This document shows, in pieces, positions 43,164 through 52,306 of a DNA stretch of 64,000 nucleotides. Both the position numbers and the translations under genes were made by a program. The notes beneath the pieces are model-generated. The model saw nothing but the letters and a program-made list of their open reading frames with translations. It did no database searches and was not told the origin of the DNA. Every line of letters starts with the position of its first letter. Position 1 is the stretch's first letter. This stretch comes from Shewanella sp. 1CM18E (GTDB taxonomy: Bacteria; Pseudomonadota; Gammaproteobacteria; Enterobacterales; Shewanellaceae). The DNA lies in contig NZ_JALNTW010000002.1 in assembly GCF_023161665.1 (NCBI RefSeq), positions 186,001 through 250,000 of the forward strand. Reading direction: 5' to 3'.

Positions 43164-43640
43164 GTGAATAAATCGAATCAAGAATATCTATCAATGGCTT
43201 TAGCCTACCTTGAAATTGGTAAGGTGAGTGCAAGTAGTAACTCTGAGTTAATGAATACACATGAGTTCGAAAATGCAATTGCTTATCAGTTATATCATGC
43301 TGTCGAGCTTTTTTATAAGTACATGTTATTAAGCAAAGGTTTTACCAAAAAGGTCCATGATATTGCAGAGTTAGAAAAAGAATATGAGCAGCATTTCTCC
43401 GAAGAGAAGTACAAGCTCAATCATCCTTTTGATTTTTCAAACTATGAAGCTAGTAGTTTAAACCAGGGGGAGGAAAAATTGGCACAGGCACACTTCCAGC
43501 AATTTAAGACGAAGTTTATGGATCAACATTTAAGGTATCCAAGCAACAATAATACTGGTGGTTACTCTTACAAGTTTGAGCCGTCGTATTTTGATAACAT
43601 TAAAAATCAGATTTTATCCATCGCAGCAGTTAATTGCTAA
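43164..43640 (+). CDS. HEPN-like domain protein, 158 aa
   Basis: It starts with GTG 43164 behind a modest AAGAAG. The helical core (FENAIAYQLYHAVELFYKYMLLSKGFTKKVHDIAELEKEYEQHF) resembles HEPN and HEPN-like proteins, which are often toxins or nucleic-acid-linked proteins in accessory DNA. The R-x(4-6)-H ribonuclease motif was not found, so catalytic RNase activity is unlikely. No antitoxin-like partner gene was seen beside it. It sits between palindromic repeats, suggesting horizontal acquisition. Confidence 0.65.
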   Translation: MNKSNQEYLSMALAYLEIGKVSASSNSELMNTHEFENAIAYQLYHAVELFYKYMLLSKGFTKKVHDIAELEKEYEQHFSEEKYKLNHPFDFSNYEASSLNQGEEKLAQAHFQQFKTKFMDQHLRYPSNNNTGGYSYKFEPSYFDNIKNQILSIAAVNC

Positions 43641-43896
43641 CAAGAGACTATGGCGTCAATAGCTAACTTTGAGCTTTTGGCGCTTCCCACATTACACCAT
43701 CTCTTAGCATCGAATTTAATGTTACAACCATCTTTCTAACGCAGGCAATTATCGCCAATTTCTTTATTCATCCCGTGCATACAGTGCCTGACAAAGCTAA
43801 TAGTCTGTCCGTCTACATATCTAACCATTAAATCCATAGGTGAGCATGGCTTGCCAGCCTCAATTGCCGTTACACCTAACGATCCTTCATGCCAGC

Positions 43897-44052
43897 CTAC
43901 CGAAAGTGTAAGGGGGCTGGCGCTGAAAAAGAGGTTGCGCCTTCTATGTAAAATAGCCCAACAGACTCATAGGTACTGCAGCTGGCACTGAAATAAGATG
44001 CTAGGCCCATCAGGGGTGTCACTGAAAAGAGTAGTTTCGTATTTTTACACAT
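43897..44052 (-). CDS. Possible 51-aa secreted peptide, diverged copy of the next gene's start
   Basis: The ORF runs from ATG 44052 to TAG 43897. It begins MCKNTKLLFSVTPLMGLASYFSASC, a signal-like N-terminus similar to the 44065-44514 product. The sequence around its start (AATGACCTCCCATG, then GAAACTACT and TTTTCAG) repeats that around the neighbouring start. Its short length and lack of similarity afterwards suggest a decayed paralogue. The remaining 43641-43896 stretch shows nothing I can name. Confidence 0.35.
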   Translation of the reverse strand: MCKNTKLLFSVTPLMGLASYFSASCSTYESVGLFYIEGATSFSAPAPLHFR

Positions 44053-44069
44053 GGGAGGTCATTCCTAGA
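44050..44069 (-). repeat. 20-bp repeat, copy 1, at the end of the secreted-protein gene
   Basis: CATGGGAGGTCATTCCTAGA on the plus strand contains the stop of the 44065 gene and the start of the 51-aa ORF. Copy 2 is at 44512-44531 at the start of the gene, and a shortened copy 3 (CATGGGGGTCA) at 44565-44575. Confidence 0.8.
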
Positions 44070-44514
44070 ACGGTAGTCCAATGCTAATACAGTTCGTCAG
44101 TGATTCACTCGATGCGTGGGACAGGAAACCGTTTTCAAACACGGCGTAATGATAAGAAGCGCTGCCGTCAGAGTAATACGTTAATACTGAATGATACTTC
44201 ACTCCTTGCTGGTAGCTAACGCTGATATCAGTGTCTGAGTAGTTAATAGAGATACTAGATCCCCAAGTATCCCTGGACAGCTTTATTGGCCCTCTTTTAT
44301 AGGCACCAAGATCCTTAATGTTATTGTTCTTCATTCTCAGATTAGGCCCTGAAATGAAGTATTCACTTGAGGGGTCATTAGCCCAGGTGTACTTGCCAGC
44401 AGCACCTTTTTCACACTGAAGTTTAAATTGCTTGTTACTCCAATCTTCGGTATCGGCGTTAGCACTGAAAGAAAAAGCGGAGACTATTAACGCTGATAAA
44501 AGTAGTTTCTTCAT
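44065..44514 (-). CDS. Secreted protein of unknown function, 149 aa
   Basis: A clear signal peptide (MKKLLLSALIVSAFSFSANA) is followed by a 129-residue mature protein, DTEDWSNKQFKLQCEKGAAG onwards, rich in Ser/Tyr and with two mature cysteines (LQCEKG, TNCISIG) that could form a disulfide. No family recognised. The start has no Shine-Dalgarno sequence; instead the upstream bases are GACCTCCC, the complement of one. The start and stop both lie in copies of the same 20-bp repeat. Confidence 0.65.
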   Translation of the reverse strand: MKKLLLSALIVSAFSFSANADTEDWSNKQFKLQCEKGAAGKYTWANDPSSEYFISGPNLRMKNNNIKDLGAYKRGPIKLSRDTWGSSISINYSDTDISVSYQQGVKYHSVLTYYSDGSASYHYAVFENGFLSHASSESLTNCISIGLPF

Positions 44515-44531
44515 GGGAGGTCATTTCTAAG
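44512..44531 (-). repeat. 20-bp repeat, copy 2, at the start of the secreted-protein gene
   Basis: CATGGGAGGTCATTTCTAAG differs from copy 1 at two or three positions and lies 462 bp from it. The 44532-44928 stretch beyond holds degenerate CACTGAAA-type repeats, a GGGAT/ATCCC dyad at 44714-44728 and a GGGGTCGGAGCG segment of the kind seen near REP-associated transposases, but no gene. Confidence 0.75.
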
Positions 44532-44928
44532 TGCTTTGCACTTTCACTGAAAGAGGTGGTGATTCATGGGGGTCACTCTATCAAAAAACTATCCAGGTTA
44601 AAGTGAGGGTAGTCTTAGTTTTACAACTCTCTAAATTTTCAACGATAGCCACCACCAATCGATCACCATTAATCGCTAACCTATCCCTACAGTGTGCCCT
44701 TACTCGGTCGCTGGGATAGCCAATCCCCTAGGGCCGGAAAATGGTTAACGAGAGAGATAAAGAGATAAAGGGGTCGGAGCGAATAAGATAAATTGAGATA
44801 CTTTGCCTCATCTAAGTCACTCGCGATAAATCTGATACTCAAACTCATTCCTGTCCAAAAATGAGCTAGATCTTTAGTCATAACGCTAAATTCCAAAGAT
44901 TGTGCTTTTCGAACCCGGTGAAGATACG

Positions 44929-45032
44929 GCCGTGGCCGTCCATGACATGGACGTCATGGCCGAGCTTCCATGGATGGACTTGCTGCGTGTCACGGCAGTG
45001 TCTGCACATGCGCTGGCCGCAGGCCATTGGAA
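44929..45032. repeat. Palindromic intergenic element B
   Basis: It holds two overlapping hairpins, CGTCCAT-gac-ATGGACG (44937-44953) and CCATGAC-atggac-GTCATGG (44940-44959), then the 27-bp segment (44997-45023) shared in inverted orientation with element A. A plus-strand ORF crossing it (44970-45290) is repeat-derived. Confidence 0.7.
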
Positions 45033-45268
45033 CCACTTTTGTTAGATGACACTTTTAACCAAAAATATATGGAGTTTTTGGAGCTTTGCTATCAAACGAA
45101 GTTTGATTTCACAGTAAGGGCTAGTCGAGCTGCAAGCTCCAACTTACTTTTGCCCAAAGCCGAGTTAGGGAACAAAACTAGCACTGCAATAAACAAGCAG
45201 TCATTATTCATCCCCGTCTACAATATTTTCAACTTGGGTCGGTCTCCCCAGCTGCAGATTAAATCAAT

Positions 45269-45478
45269 ATGGGTAATATTGAGGGAATAGTCACTCTTAA
45301 AGGCAATCAGATACTTTACGATATAGACGGTTGCACGCTACAAATCGTTTTAGCGCCTACTAGGTTATCTGTTAGTAGAATCTTGTTTCTATTAGCAACT
45401 GAATTGTGTGGCGGGTTAAATGTCTCATTTGATGGCAAATACTTAAAGGTTGAGCAAACTCAATTGTCTGACAAATAA
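45269..45478 (+). CDS. Possible small hypothetical protein, 69 aa
   Basis: ATG 45269 to TAA, product MGNIEGIVTLKGNQILYDID onwards, with balanced composition and one hydrophobic helix (SVSRILFLLATELCGGL). It has no ribosome-binding site and no recognised family. It sits at the edge of the repeat-rich region and may be a remnant. Confidence 0.35.
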   Translation: MGNIEGIVTLKGNQILYDIDGCTLQIVLAPTRLSVSRILFLLATELCGGLNVSFDGKYLKVEQTQLSDK

Positions 45479-45586
45479 CGATAATGTAAGCTATTAAACC
45501 ACAACCAAATAACTAGCTGACGGTAAGCAAAGCAATTTAAACTTATGGTCACTTCCCTACTAAAACCATTCAATCAGAGTTTTAAT

Positions 45587-46111
45587 ATGCAAGATATTCA
45601 AGAGTTAAGTGAACTTTATGAAAATCAGGTAAGCCGATTAATTGAGGAAAATATCGAAGGATTAACATTCTATGTTAAACAAGAAGCCTTCTCGCACATG
45701 ACTATCTCTGCAGCCTTTTGGCATGGCGATTTGTACTGGAATATTTGGAATAAAGACGGCAGCAAGTTTGAGCCACACCCGAGACTCTCACATGATGAGT
45801 TTATTGTTGAAGACGTATATTTTAATAAAGATGAAGCAACTGTGAAGCTGCGAGCAGTTTATGCCAAATGGAATGAAGCCACAGCAAACAATGATGATGA
45901 AGACGATAATGGTGAACATTTATTCTCACGGCTGATCAGACAATCTCATCAAGCATTAGCTATTGCATTTCACAGCGATACTGTTACCCAGCAACTAATG
46001 AGTATATTAGTGCAAAACCCCAATTTTGAAGCGGCACAGTTTAATCAAGTGATCCGAGTGGAAGATCCTGACGGCCAATTTGAATTTAACTTTTTAGAAC
46101 AATCAGCATAA
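45587..46111 (+). CDS. Hypothetical protein, 174 aa, acidic
   Basis: ATG 45587 (MQDIQELSELYENQ) is preferred, with GAG 7 nt upstream; ATG 45545 would add 14 residues. The product has an N-terminal helix, a beta-rich middle (FSHMTISAAFWHGDLYWNIWNKDGSKFEPHPRL), an acidic loop (NNDDEDDNGEH) and a helical C-terminus. It lacks a signal peptide and membrane spans. No family recognised. It is followed by a strong hairpin shared with the convergent peptidase gene. Confidence 0.75.
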   Translation: MQDIQELSELYENQVSRLIEENIEGLTFYVKQEAFSHMTISAAFWHGDLYWNIWNKDGSKFEPHPRLSHDEFIVEDVYFNKDEATVKLRAVYAKWNEATANNDDEDDNGEHLFSRLIRQSHQALAIAFHSDTVTQQLMSILVQNPNFEAAQFNQVIRVEDPDGQFEFNFLEQSA

Positions 46112-46115
46112 AAGC

Positions 46116-46142
46116 ATCAAGCCATCCTGTGGATGGCTTGAT
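46116..46142. terminator. Bidirectional terminator, perfect 12-bp stem
   Basis: ATCAAGCCATCC-tgt-GGATGGCTTGAT lies between the convergent 45587 and 46167 genes. Confidence 0.8.
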
Positions 46143-46166
46143 TACAACAAAAACGATAGTTAGCCG

Positions 46167-47432
46167 TTAAGCTATACCCATCATCATTTTTCTAACTTTC
46201 ACTATCTGGCTAAATTCGTTCATCTGCTTTGATGACAATTTGCTTGCCATCGGAATTTTAGCCTTCATAGGATCCACTGGACGACCATTAATGTGGAACT
46301 CATAATGCAAGTGAGGCCCTGTAATACGTCCAGTGTTGCCTGAGAGTGCAATCACTTGCCCACGAGATACTCGCTGACCTTTATGCACCAGAGATTTAGA
46401 CAAATGCAGATAACGAGTACGATACTTGTTGCCGTGCTCTATCACCACATACTTACCGGCATAACGGTGATCGGTAACCAAAGAGACAATACCGTCGCCT
46501 GGTGCCACAATTTTAGTGCCGATTGGTGTCGCAAAGTCAGTGCCATTATGCGGCGATGTGCGACCTGTTACTGGGTGGTGACGATGACGATTAAAACGTG
46601 AACTTATGCGGTAATTTTTCATCAGCGGAATACGTTGGAATGCACGTGCGAGACTCTCACCATTCTCGTCATAAAAGTTACCATCACTAAACTGGTAAGC
46701 GTTAATACTGCTTGAGCCACGTTCAATCGTAACACCAAGTACATGGCTGTTACCTGTGGCTTCGCCATCAATAAACTGATCGTTCATCAACACCGAAAAC
46801 TTATCGCCTGCGCGTAAATCTCTGGCGAAATTTAACTTCTCTTTTAATAGCGATTCAACTCGTTGGATCTCGGCGGCATTTAAGCCCATTTTTTGCGCGG
46901 ATACATAAAAAGAGCCATGAATTTGGCCTGATATGGCTCGATCACGCCAAATACCTTCAATATTGATCTCTTCAACATTGAATGAACCGTCATCAAATCG
47001 ACTAAATATAACTTGGCGTGCGGCGTTAAAGTACAGGCTCAGTTTGTCTAATTCACCAGCATCATTAAGCCAAAACTGAATTTTGTTACCCGGCATTAAT
47101 GTATCTAAAGCCAATACATTTAAGTCGGCTTCTAATACGCGGTACATGGTCTGTTGATCTACACCACCTTGCTCAAATAAGCCGCTTAACGTGTCGCCTT
47201 TAACAATCTGCTTTTGAAAGTCGGCTACGGGCTCTAATGCTTCAGTACTTGGGATGGTGGCACTTTTTTCAAGGATAGATTCGATATCTAACTGAACGGG
47301 GATCCTTTGCGGTAATAATTCAGAATGCTTTGGCATCATTAGTGCAATCCCCACCACCATGAATGACCCCAATAGCAATTTACGGTGAAGCGATGGTAAT
47401 GCTGCCCAACGGTTTCGAGACATATTTAACAT
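46167..47432 (-). CDS. M23-family peptidoglycan endopeptidase, MepM-like
   Basis: ATG 47432 (MLNMSRNRWAALP) is chosen; TTG 47465 would extend it without support. An N-terminal membrane anchor (LLLGSFMVVGIALMM) is followed by an OapA/LysM-like region (QIVKGDTLSGLFEQGGVDQQTMYRVLEAD) and a C-terminal LytM/M23 domain with zinc motifs HNGTDFA and HLHYEFH. This layout matches E. coli MepM (YebA), which cleaves D-Ala-meso-DAP crosslinks during wall growth. The periplasmic orientation follows from the single N-terminal span. Confidence 0.93.
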   Translation of the reverse strand: MLNMSRNRWAALPSLHRKLLLGSFMVVGIALMMPKHSELLPQRIPVQLDIESILEKSATIPSTEALEPVADFQKQIVKGDTLSGLFEQGGVDQQTMYRVLEADLNVLALDTLMPGNKIQFWLNDAGELDKLSLYFNAARQVIFSRFDDGSFNVEEINIEGIWRDRAISGQIHGSFYVSAQKMGLNAAEIQRVESLLKEKLNFARDLRAGDKFSVLMNDQFIDGEATGNSHVLGVTIERGSSSINAYQFSDGNFYDENGESLARAFQRIPLMKNYRISSRFNRHRHHPVTGRTSPHNGTDFATPIGTKIVAPGDGIVSLVTDHRYAGKYVVIEHGNKYRTRYLHLSKSLVHKGQRVSRGQVIALSGNTGRITGPHLHYEFHINGRPVDPMKAKIPMASKLSSKQMNEFSQIVKVRKMMMGIA

Positions 47433-47794
47433 AGAAAATTTACTTGCGCGCAACGTGGGCCTCAACTTTCATTATTCTGATTATCTTTTTGACTATAAAA
47501 CCCCGCGAAAACGAGGTTTGATGCCAAGTTATATCAAAATAATTGCTATTTACAAACTGATCCGCTGCACAAAATAGGTAACTTATTTGCTAAAGGCTGT
47601 GGTTGCGACAAGTATAAACAAAGAAATCCCGCTGTATTTGTTATAAAAAAGCCACAAATACCACGAGGTTTCTAATCAATTTAGTAGCACTAACTATGTT
47701 GACTCATTGTGACAGCAAGCTCTCACAAGGTGCATTTGCTAACTATCTATGGATATCCATGATAAGCACAAGTTAGCCTCTATCAGCAGTAACC
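47433..47794. other. Intergenic stretch between sbcC and the M23 peptidase gene
   Basis: About 360 bp with no supported ORF apart from a 10-codon frame (ATG 47481 region, MKVEAHVARK) overlapping the peptidase leader. No operator or repeat was recognised. Confidence 0.4.
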
Positions 47795-50700
47795 TTAAGG
47801 TAAAACGATATTGACCTCGCTGCCCATGGCAGTCTTTTTAAGGTCAATACGGCTACCTATCTGCTCTTTCATCTCAGTTACGTGAGAGATCACCCCAACC
47901 ATGCGCCCTGCTGACTGTAAGTCCATCAAGGTGCGAATAGCCAGTTCGAGCGAGTCTTGATCTAAGCTGCCAAAGCCTTCATCAATAAACAAGGTATCTA
48001 ACTTAATGCCACCAGCATAAGCTTGCACCACATCAGACAATCCGAGTGCCATTGAAAGTGCCGCCATAAAGCTTTCGCCGCCGCTTAGCGTGGCCACCGA
48101 GCGCACTTTAGCGGTATAGGCATCTTCCACTTCAAGTTCTAAGCCCGACGCTTTATTGCCTTTGGCACGTTCTTCTTTACGCAATAAACGATAACGGCCT
48201 TTACTCATAAGCTGTAAACGCTGACTTGCCGCGAGCAGTACATCATCGAGTAACACACTGAGCACAAAGCGCTGCAAGCTGATCTTATTGCCCGTTTGGC
48301 CATTAGCGATATCAGATAAGGTACCTACAACAGCGTATTGCGACTCAAGCTGCTTTGCCTGTGTGTTTAGCTCTGTTAGCTGATGCTGAGTTTGCGCCAG
48401 TTGTTGTACTCGAGCGCTAAGTTTCTGCCATTGATCTAACACTTGGTTAGCTTTAGCGCTGATCTCAGTTTTATCTTGGCTAAGCTTATCAACATCAAGC
48501 AGTTCAATATCTGCTAATTGAGCATTAAGCTGCTCAATATTGGCTTGGTTACTGATTTTACGCTGTTCAAAGTCTTTAATCGCCAGCTCAAGTTGCAACT
48601 GACCTGCACTATCTAACAGCGCGGCTTCATACCCGGGTAAGTCAGCAAACTGAGACTCTTGCAGCTGAGTATTGAACTCTGCTTCCGCTTGTTCAAATAG
48701 CTGCTCAGCGGTAAGTTGCGTTTGCTGCGCCGCTTTTAACGCCTCTTTTATCGCGGCATGATTTTGCTGCGCGTTGGCATGATCTGTTCGCAGGTTTTGT
48801 AACTTGCTTTGCTGCGCTTCAATGCTTTGCTTAAGTCTCACTATTTCTTGGTTGAGCTTATCGGCGCTTGCAATATCATCAGGCAGATTAGTTTTAAGTT
48901 GTTGCAACTGACCTTTATCACTGGCCATCTGCTCTTTTAGATCTGCGTATTGCTCACGTACTTGCTCTAACTGCTGAATTAATGCCTGCTCTTGCTGCTG
49001 CATATTAACCAGTTGAGATTCAACCTGAGCTTGATTTTGCTGTGCTTTTTCTGCGTCATTAAACTGTTGACTAATTTGAGCAAAATTAGCGCTGAGCTCT
49101 TCAAAGCTAATATTTGCAACATCCGCTAATTGAGTTTGTAATTCATTAGCGCGCAGCTCTAAATTATTCACGCTTTGTTGCAGTAAGCGGTAATCATTGC
49201 GGGCTTGATTTAGCTTGTTAAACGCCTCATTTTCAGCTAGTTGCGCTTGCTCTCTGGCTTCATCAGTTGGCGGTGTTTCATGGCTACTGGCAAGATTTGG
49301 GTGCTCTAAGCTGCCACAAACAGGGCAAGCGTCACCAGGATTTAATTTGGCGGCAAGAATCGCTGCCTGACCTGTATGCCATTTAAACTGCAAGGTTTCA
49401 TTTTCGGTTTTCAGCGCTTGATGACGCTGACTAAGCTCAGCACCATTGCGCTTAGCTTCTTGCAATTTAGTTAAGTTATTAGCGATGTCATTGTTCAGGC
49501 TTTGCCACTGCTGATAAATACTCAAGTGCTGCTTAGTATCATTGAGCTGTTGCTGCAATGATAACAGCGGCGCGGCTTGCGCTTTTAATTCATCTAGCTG
49601 ATTTTGCGCTACAAGCTTTTGCTCGCTTAACGCTTCAGCTTGTTGCTTAAGCCCTTTCCCCTGCTGCTCGCTGTGCTGCATTGCTTGCTCTTTTTGGGCA
49701 AGCTTGGCAACGAGTCCATCTATCTCTGTAAGCTGCGGGATCAGATCTTGGCGCTGCTTCATCTGTTGCTGCGCGGCTAAAATCTGGCTTTCTATTTCAG
49801 GCAACTGACTAATATTGGTTTCTGAATCCGCTAAGGCTTTAGCACTTTGTTGCTCTTGCTGCTGCTTGGCTACAAGCGCTGATTTAGCTTGGGTAAACTC
49901 AGCTTGTCGTGCGTTTACCGACTGATGCAAGGGTTGCAGTAATTGCGCCCGCTTAGCAAGCTGCAATGCCTGTTGTTGCAGGTCAATATGCGGCTGCTGA
50001 CTTAACAGCTCAGCTGAAAGCGCTTTAAGCTGGGTTAACTTATTTAAGTCAGCTTGCTGCTGCAAGGCTTTATCAAGCTTTTGATTACACGCTAATACCT
50101 GCTGCTCAGTTTCGGCTTTTAATTGCTCTGCAGTAAGTAGCTCTGGCTGTAGCAAAGTTTGCTCATCAATGAGCGCTTGTTCACTTTCTATCTCAGCACC
50201 TTGAAATATACCGTCACGGCGATTACGCATGGCTTCAACGTCTTTGCGAATACCGCTTGCTTGCTGCTTTAACTTGTCTTCAATTTTGCGATAAATATGC
50301 GTTTGAAATAGCTGACTAAAGATCTTTTCTCGAGCTTTAGAATCTGCCATTAACAGCTCTCGGAACTTACCTTGAGGCAGCACCATCACTTGGCGAAATT
50401 GATCGACATCTAAGCCGGTAAACTCTTCAATTTTTGCTGTGGCATCGGAGACTTTCGCCGCCACTAATGGTACTTCAGTGCCGTCTGCTTCTATTTTATA
50501 AAGCTGCGCTTCACTTTTTTGTACCGTAAAGCCTTCACCGCTTTTCTTGGCACGTGGCTGCTCTGGCACTCGGCGAATATGAAAGTGTTGCTCACCAAGT
50601 TCAAACTTAAAATTGACTTCGGTCAGTAAACTATCATCAGCTAAATCGCAGCGCATTTGGCTGCCTTCACGCTCATCGCCTGTGGTTTTGCCATATAAGG

Positions 50701-50851
50701 CAAAACAGATAGCATCTAAAATAGTGGTTTTACCGGCGCCTGTGGGGCCATTAATCAAAAACAAGGGGTTTTTACCCAAAGCTTCAAAATCAATAACTTG
50801 CTTAGCAGCAAACGGGCCAAAGGCCACCATAGTTAACGATAATGGTCTCAT
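47795..50851 (-). CDS. sbcC: SbcC, exonuclease subunit (SMC-like ATPase)
   Basis: The large subunit of the SbcCD nuclease, which processes DNA hairpins and double-strand breaks. Walker A is NGPTGAGKTTILDA, long coiled coils very rich in Gln/Ala/Leu flank the zinc-hook motif DACPVCGSLEHPN, and the ABC signature (TLSGGESFMAALSMALGLSD) and Walker B (LDTLFIDEGFGSLD) lie near the C-terminus. Its 1018 residues are normal. The start overlaps the sbcD stop by 4 nt. On the minus strand sbcD is first, sbcC second. Confidence 0.96.
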   Translation of the reverse strand: MRPLSLTMVAFGPFAAKQVIDFEALGKNPLFLINGPTGAGKTTILDAICFALYGKTTGDEREGSQMRCDLADDSLLTEVNFKFELGEQHFHIRRVPEQPRAKKSGEGFTVQKSEAQLYKIEADGTEVPLVAAKVSDATAKIEEFTGLDVDQFRQVMVLPQGKFRELLMADSKAREKIFSQLFQTHIYRKIEDKLKQQASGIRKDVEAMRNRRDGIFQGAEIESEQALIDEQTLLQPELLTAEQLKAETEQQVLACNQKLDKALQQQADLNKLTQLKALSAELLSQQPHIDLQQQALQLAKRAQLLQPLHQSVNARQAEFTQAKSALVAKQQQEQQSAKALADSETNISQLPEIESQILAAQQQMKQRQDLIPQLTEIDGLVAKLAQKEQAMQHSEQQGKGLKQQAEALSEQKLVAQNQLDELKAQAAPLLSLQQQLNDTKQHLSIYQQWQSLNNDIANNLTKLQEAKRNGAELSQRHQALKTENETLQFKWHTGQAAILAAKLNPGDACPVCGSLEHPNLASSHETPPTDEAREQAQLAENEAFNKLNQARNDYRLLQQSVNNLELRANELQTQLADVANISFEELSANFAQISQQFNDAEKAQQNQAQVESQLVNMQQQEQALIQQLEQVREQYADLKEQMASDKGQLQQLKTNLPDDIASADKLNQEIVRLKQSIEAQQSKLQNLRTDHANAQQNHAAIKEALKAAQQTQLTAEQLFEQAEAEFNTQLQESQFADLPGYEAALLDSAGQLQLELAIKDFEQRKISNQANIEQLNAQLADIELLDVDKLSQDKTEISAKANQVLDQWQKLSARVQQLAQTQHQLTELNTQAKQLESQYAVVGTLSDIANGQTGNKISLQRFVLSVLLDDVLLAASQRLQLMSKGRYRLLRKEERAKGNKASGLELEVEDAYTAKVRSVATLSGGESFMAALSMALGLSDVVQAYAGGIKLDTLFIDEGFGSLDQDSLELAIRTLMDLQSAGRMVGVISHVTEMKEQIGSRIDLKKTAMGSEVNIVLP

Positions 50852-51993
50852 TGGTTATCCTCCGATTTATGCAGCGCATCTATCGTTTCGACCATCATCT
50901 GCTTCTGTGCTTGAGTTAACGGCTCACCAGATACTTGACTAAAAAAGTCAGCAAACATCTCTAGTTCGCCCTTTTTGATATGGTCAGCCCGAATGGCCAA
51001 TTGCTCATTACTCGCCATTAACCCTGTGCGCTCTAAGTGCAATACATTGGGGTAAACACTGCGCAGCTTACCCATTGCATCCAAAATGGCGTGTTTGTCT
51101 GATAAACGCACCATTAAATAATCATCGCGATTAGTATCGTTTTCGCCCGCTGCCAGCAGTTCATCTAATGCGCCATCAACAATCCGTACATCACGCATTG
51201 CAGTTAACGGTAATAAGCTAATTTGTCGCTGATTATCTGCGTCAAACTCCACCAAAGTTACTGACTTATTTTGCTTTTGCTCGCTAAATGAATATTTAAG
51301 AATTGAGCCAGAATAGCGAGTATGCTCTTGTCCTTTATATTGCGGGCCATGCAAATGACCAAGCGCGGTGTAATCAAAATCCTTAAATAGACTTGGTGAG
51401 ATCTTATCGGCGCCGCCAATACTTAATGGTCGCTCAGATTCTGACTCACTGCCGCCATCTAAAAAGCAATGACCAATAACCACTTTTGGCAAACCTTGGC
51501 TGTCGTGCTTTGTCACAGCCTCAAGTAGGGTAATCATTGCCTCTTCATGGGTACTTGCAGCACAGTCATATAAGTGCCTTACTGTCGCGGGCTCTGCGTA
51601 CGGCAGCGGATAAAACGCCGCCCCTCCCTGCTTGCCTTGCAAAATAATTGGCTCTATATGTGACGTTAACGGACCAATAATATAAAGGCCACTTTGCTGC
51701 ATTTGGCGTGAAGCAAAACCTAAGCGCTCATGGCCGTCATGGTTACCAGCAATCATGATCACTTTAATGCCTAGCTCATTCACCAACTGGTTAACCACAT
51801 CATCGAGCAGCGCCACGGCATTGGCTGGCGGTACTGAACGGTCGTATATATCCCCGGCAATGACAACGGCATCGACTTCATTAGACTTGGCCAATTCAAC
51901 TATCTGCGTCAACACATGGCGCTGATCTTCTAACAAACTCTGGTTATGAAGCTGCCTGCCTATATGCCAGTCAGATGTATGGATAAATTTCAT
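50848..51993 (-). CDS. sbcD: SbcD, exonuclease subunit (calcineurin-like phosphoesterase)
   Basis: Mre11-type nuclease partner of SbcC. ATG 51993 (MKFIHTSDWHIGRQLHN) is chosen because the family motif DWHIG begins within ten residues; ATG 52035 is upstream and unsupported. Metal-binding motifs are DWH, AGDIYDRS, AGNHDGHERLG and IGHCFLDG with GHLHGPQ. The product has 381 residues. It is translationally coupled to sbcC by a 4-nt overlap. Confidence 0.96.
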   Translation of the reverse strand: MKFIHTSDWHIGRQLHNQSLLEDQRHVLTQIVELAKSNEVDAVVIAGDIYDRSVPPANAVALLDDVVNQLVNELGIKVIMIAGNHDGHERLGFASRQMQQSGLYIIGPLTSHIEPIILQGKQGGAAFYPLPYAEPATVRHLYDCAASTHEEAMITLLEAVTKHDSQGLPKVVIGHCFLDGGSESESERPLSIGGADKISPSLFKDFDYTALGHLHGPQYKGQEHTRYSGSILKYSFSEQKQNKSVTLVEFDADNQRQISLLPLTAMRDVRIVDGALDELLAAGENDTNRDDYLMVRLSDKHAILDAMGKLRSVYPNVLHLERTGLMASNEQLAIRADHIKKGELEMFADFFSQVSGEPLTQAQKQMMVETIDALHKSEDNQ

Positions 51994-52306
51994 GGGATCT
52001 CGTATATCAATGCGGGGCTCGAGAAGAGTGAGCATGTTGTTTTTTAATTTGCATTGATAGTAAGAAAACTCAGCCAGTTTAACAATAGTAATAGGCGCTA
52101 GTTCAGCCGAGTAAAGCGTGGCGAGTTAGATTCTGCGCAAAATGAGCACTTTTGCTGCAAATCAAATAACTGCGCAAAAAATTTACGATTTCATCAGTAA
52201 AATATGACTTATGCCAAATTAGTCACTAAAAACTGAAAAAATAAGTGCCTTTTACTCTGAGTATTGTTACTACAGGCATACATAGGCAATAGTGGTACGA
52301 GATAGC

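Noticed and set aside
44687..44896. A minus-strand 69-codon ORF in the repeat-rich region
   Set aside because: No ribosome-binding site, no recognised family, and it overlaps a GGGGTCGGAGCG-type repeat.
44970..45290. A plus-strand 106-codon ORF starting MDGLAACHGSVCTC
   Set aside because: Its first third is palindromic element B, and the rest has no domain or ribosome-binding site; judged repeat-derived.
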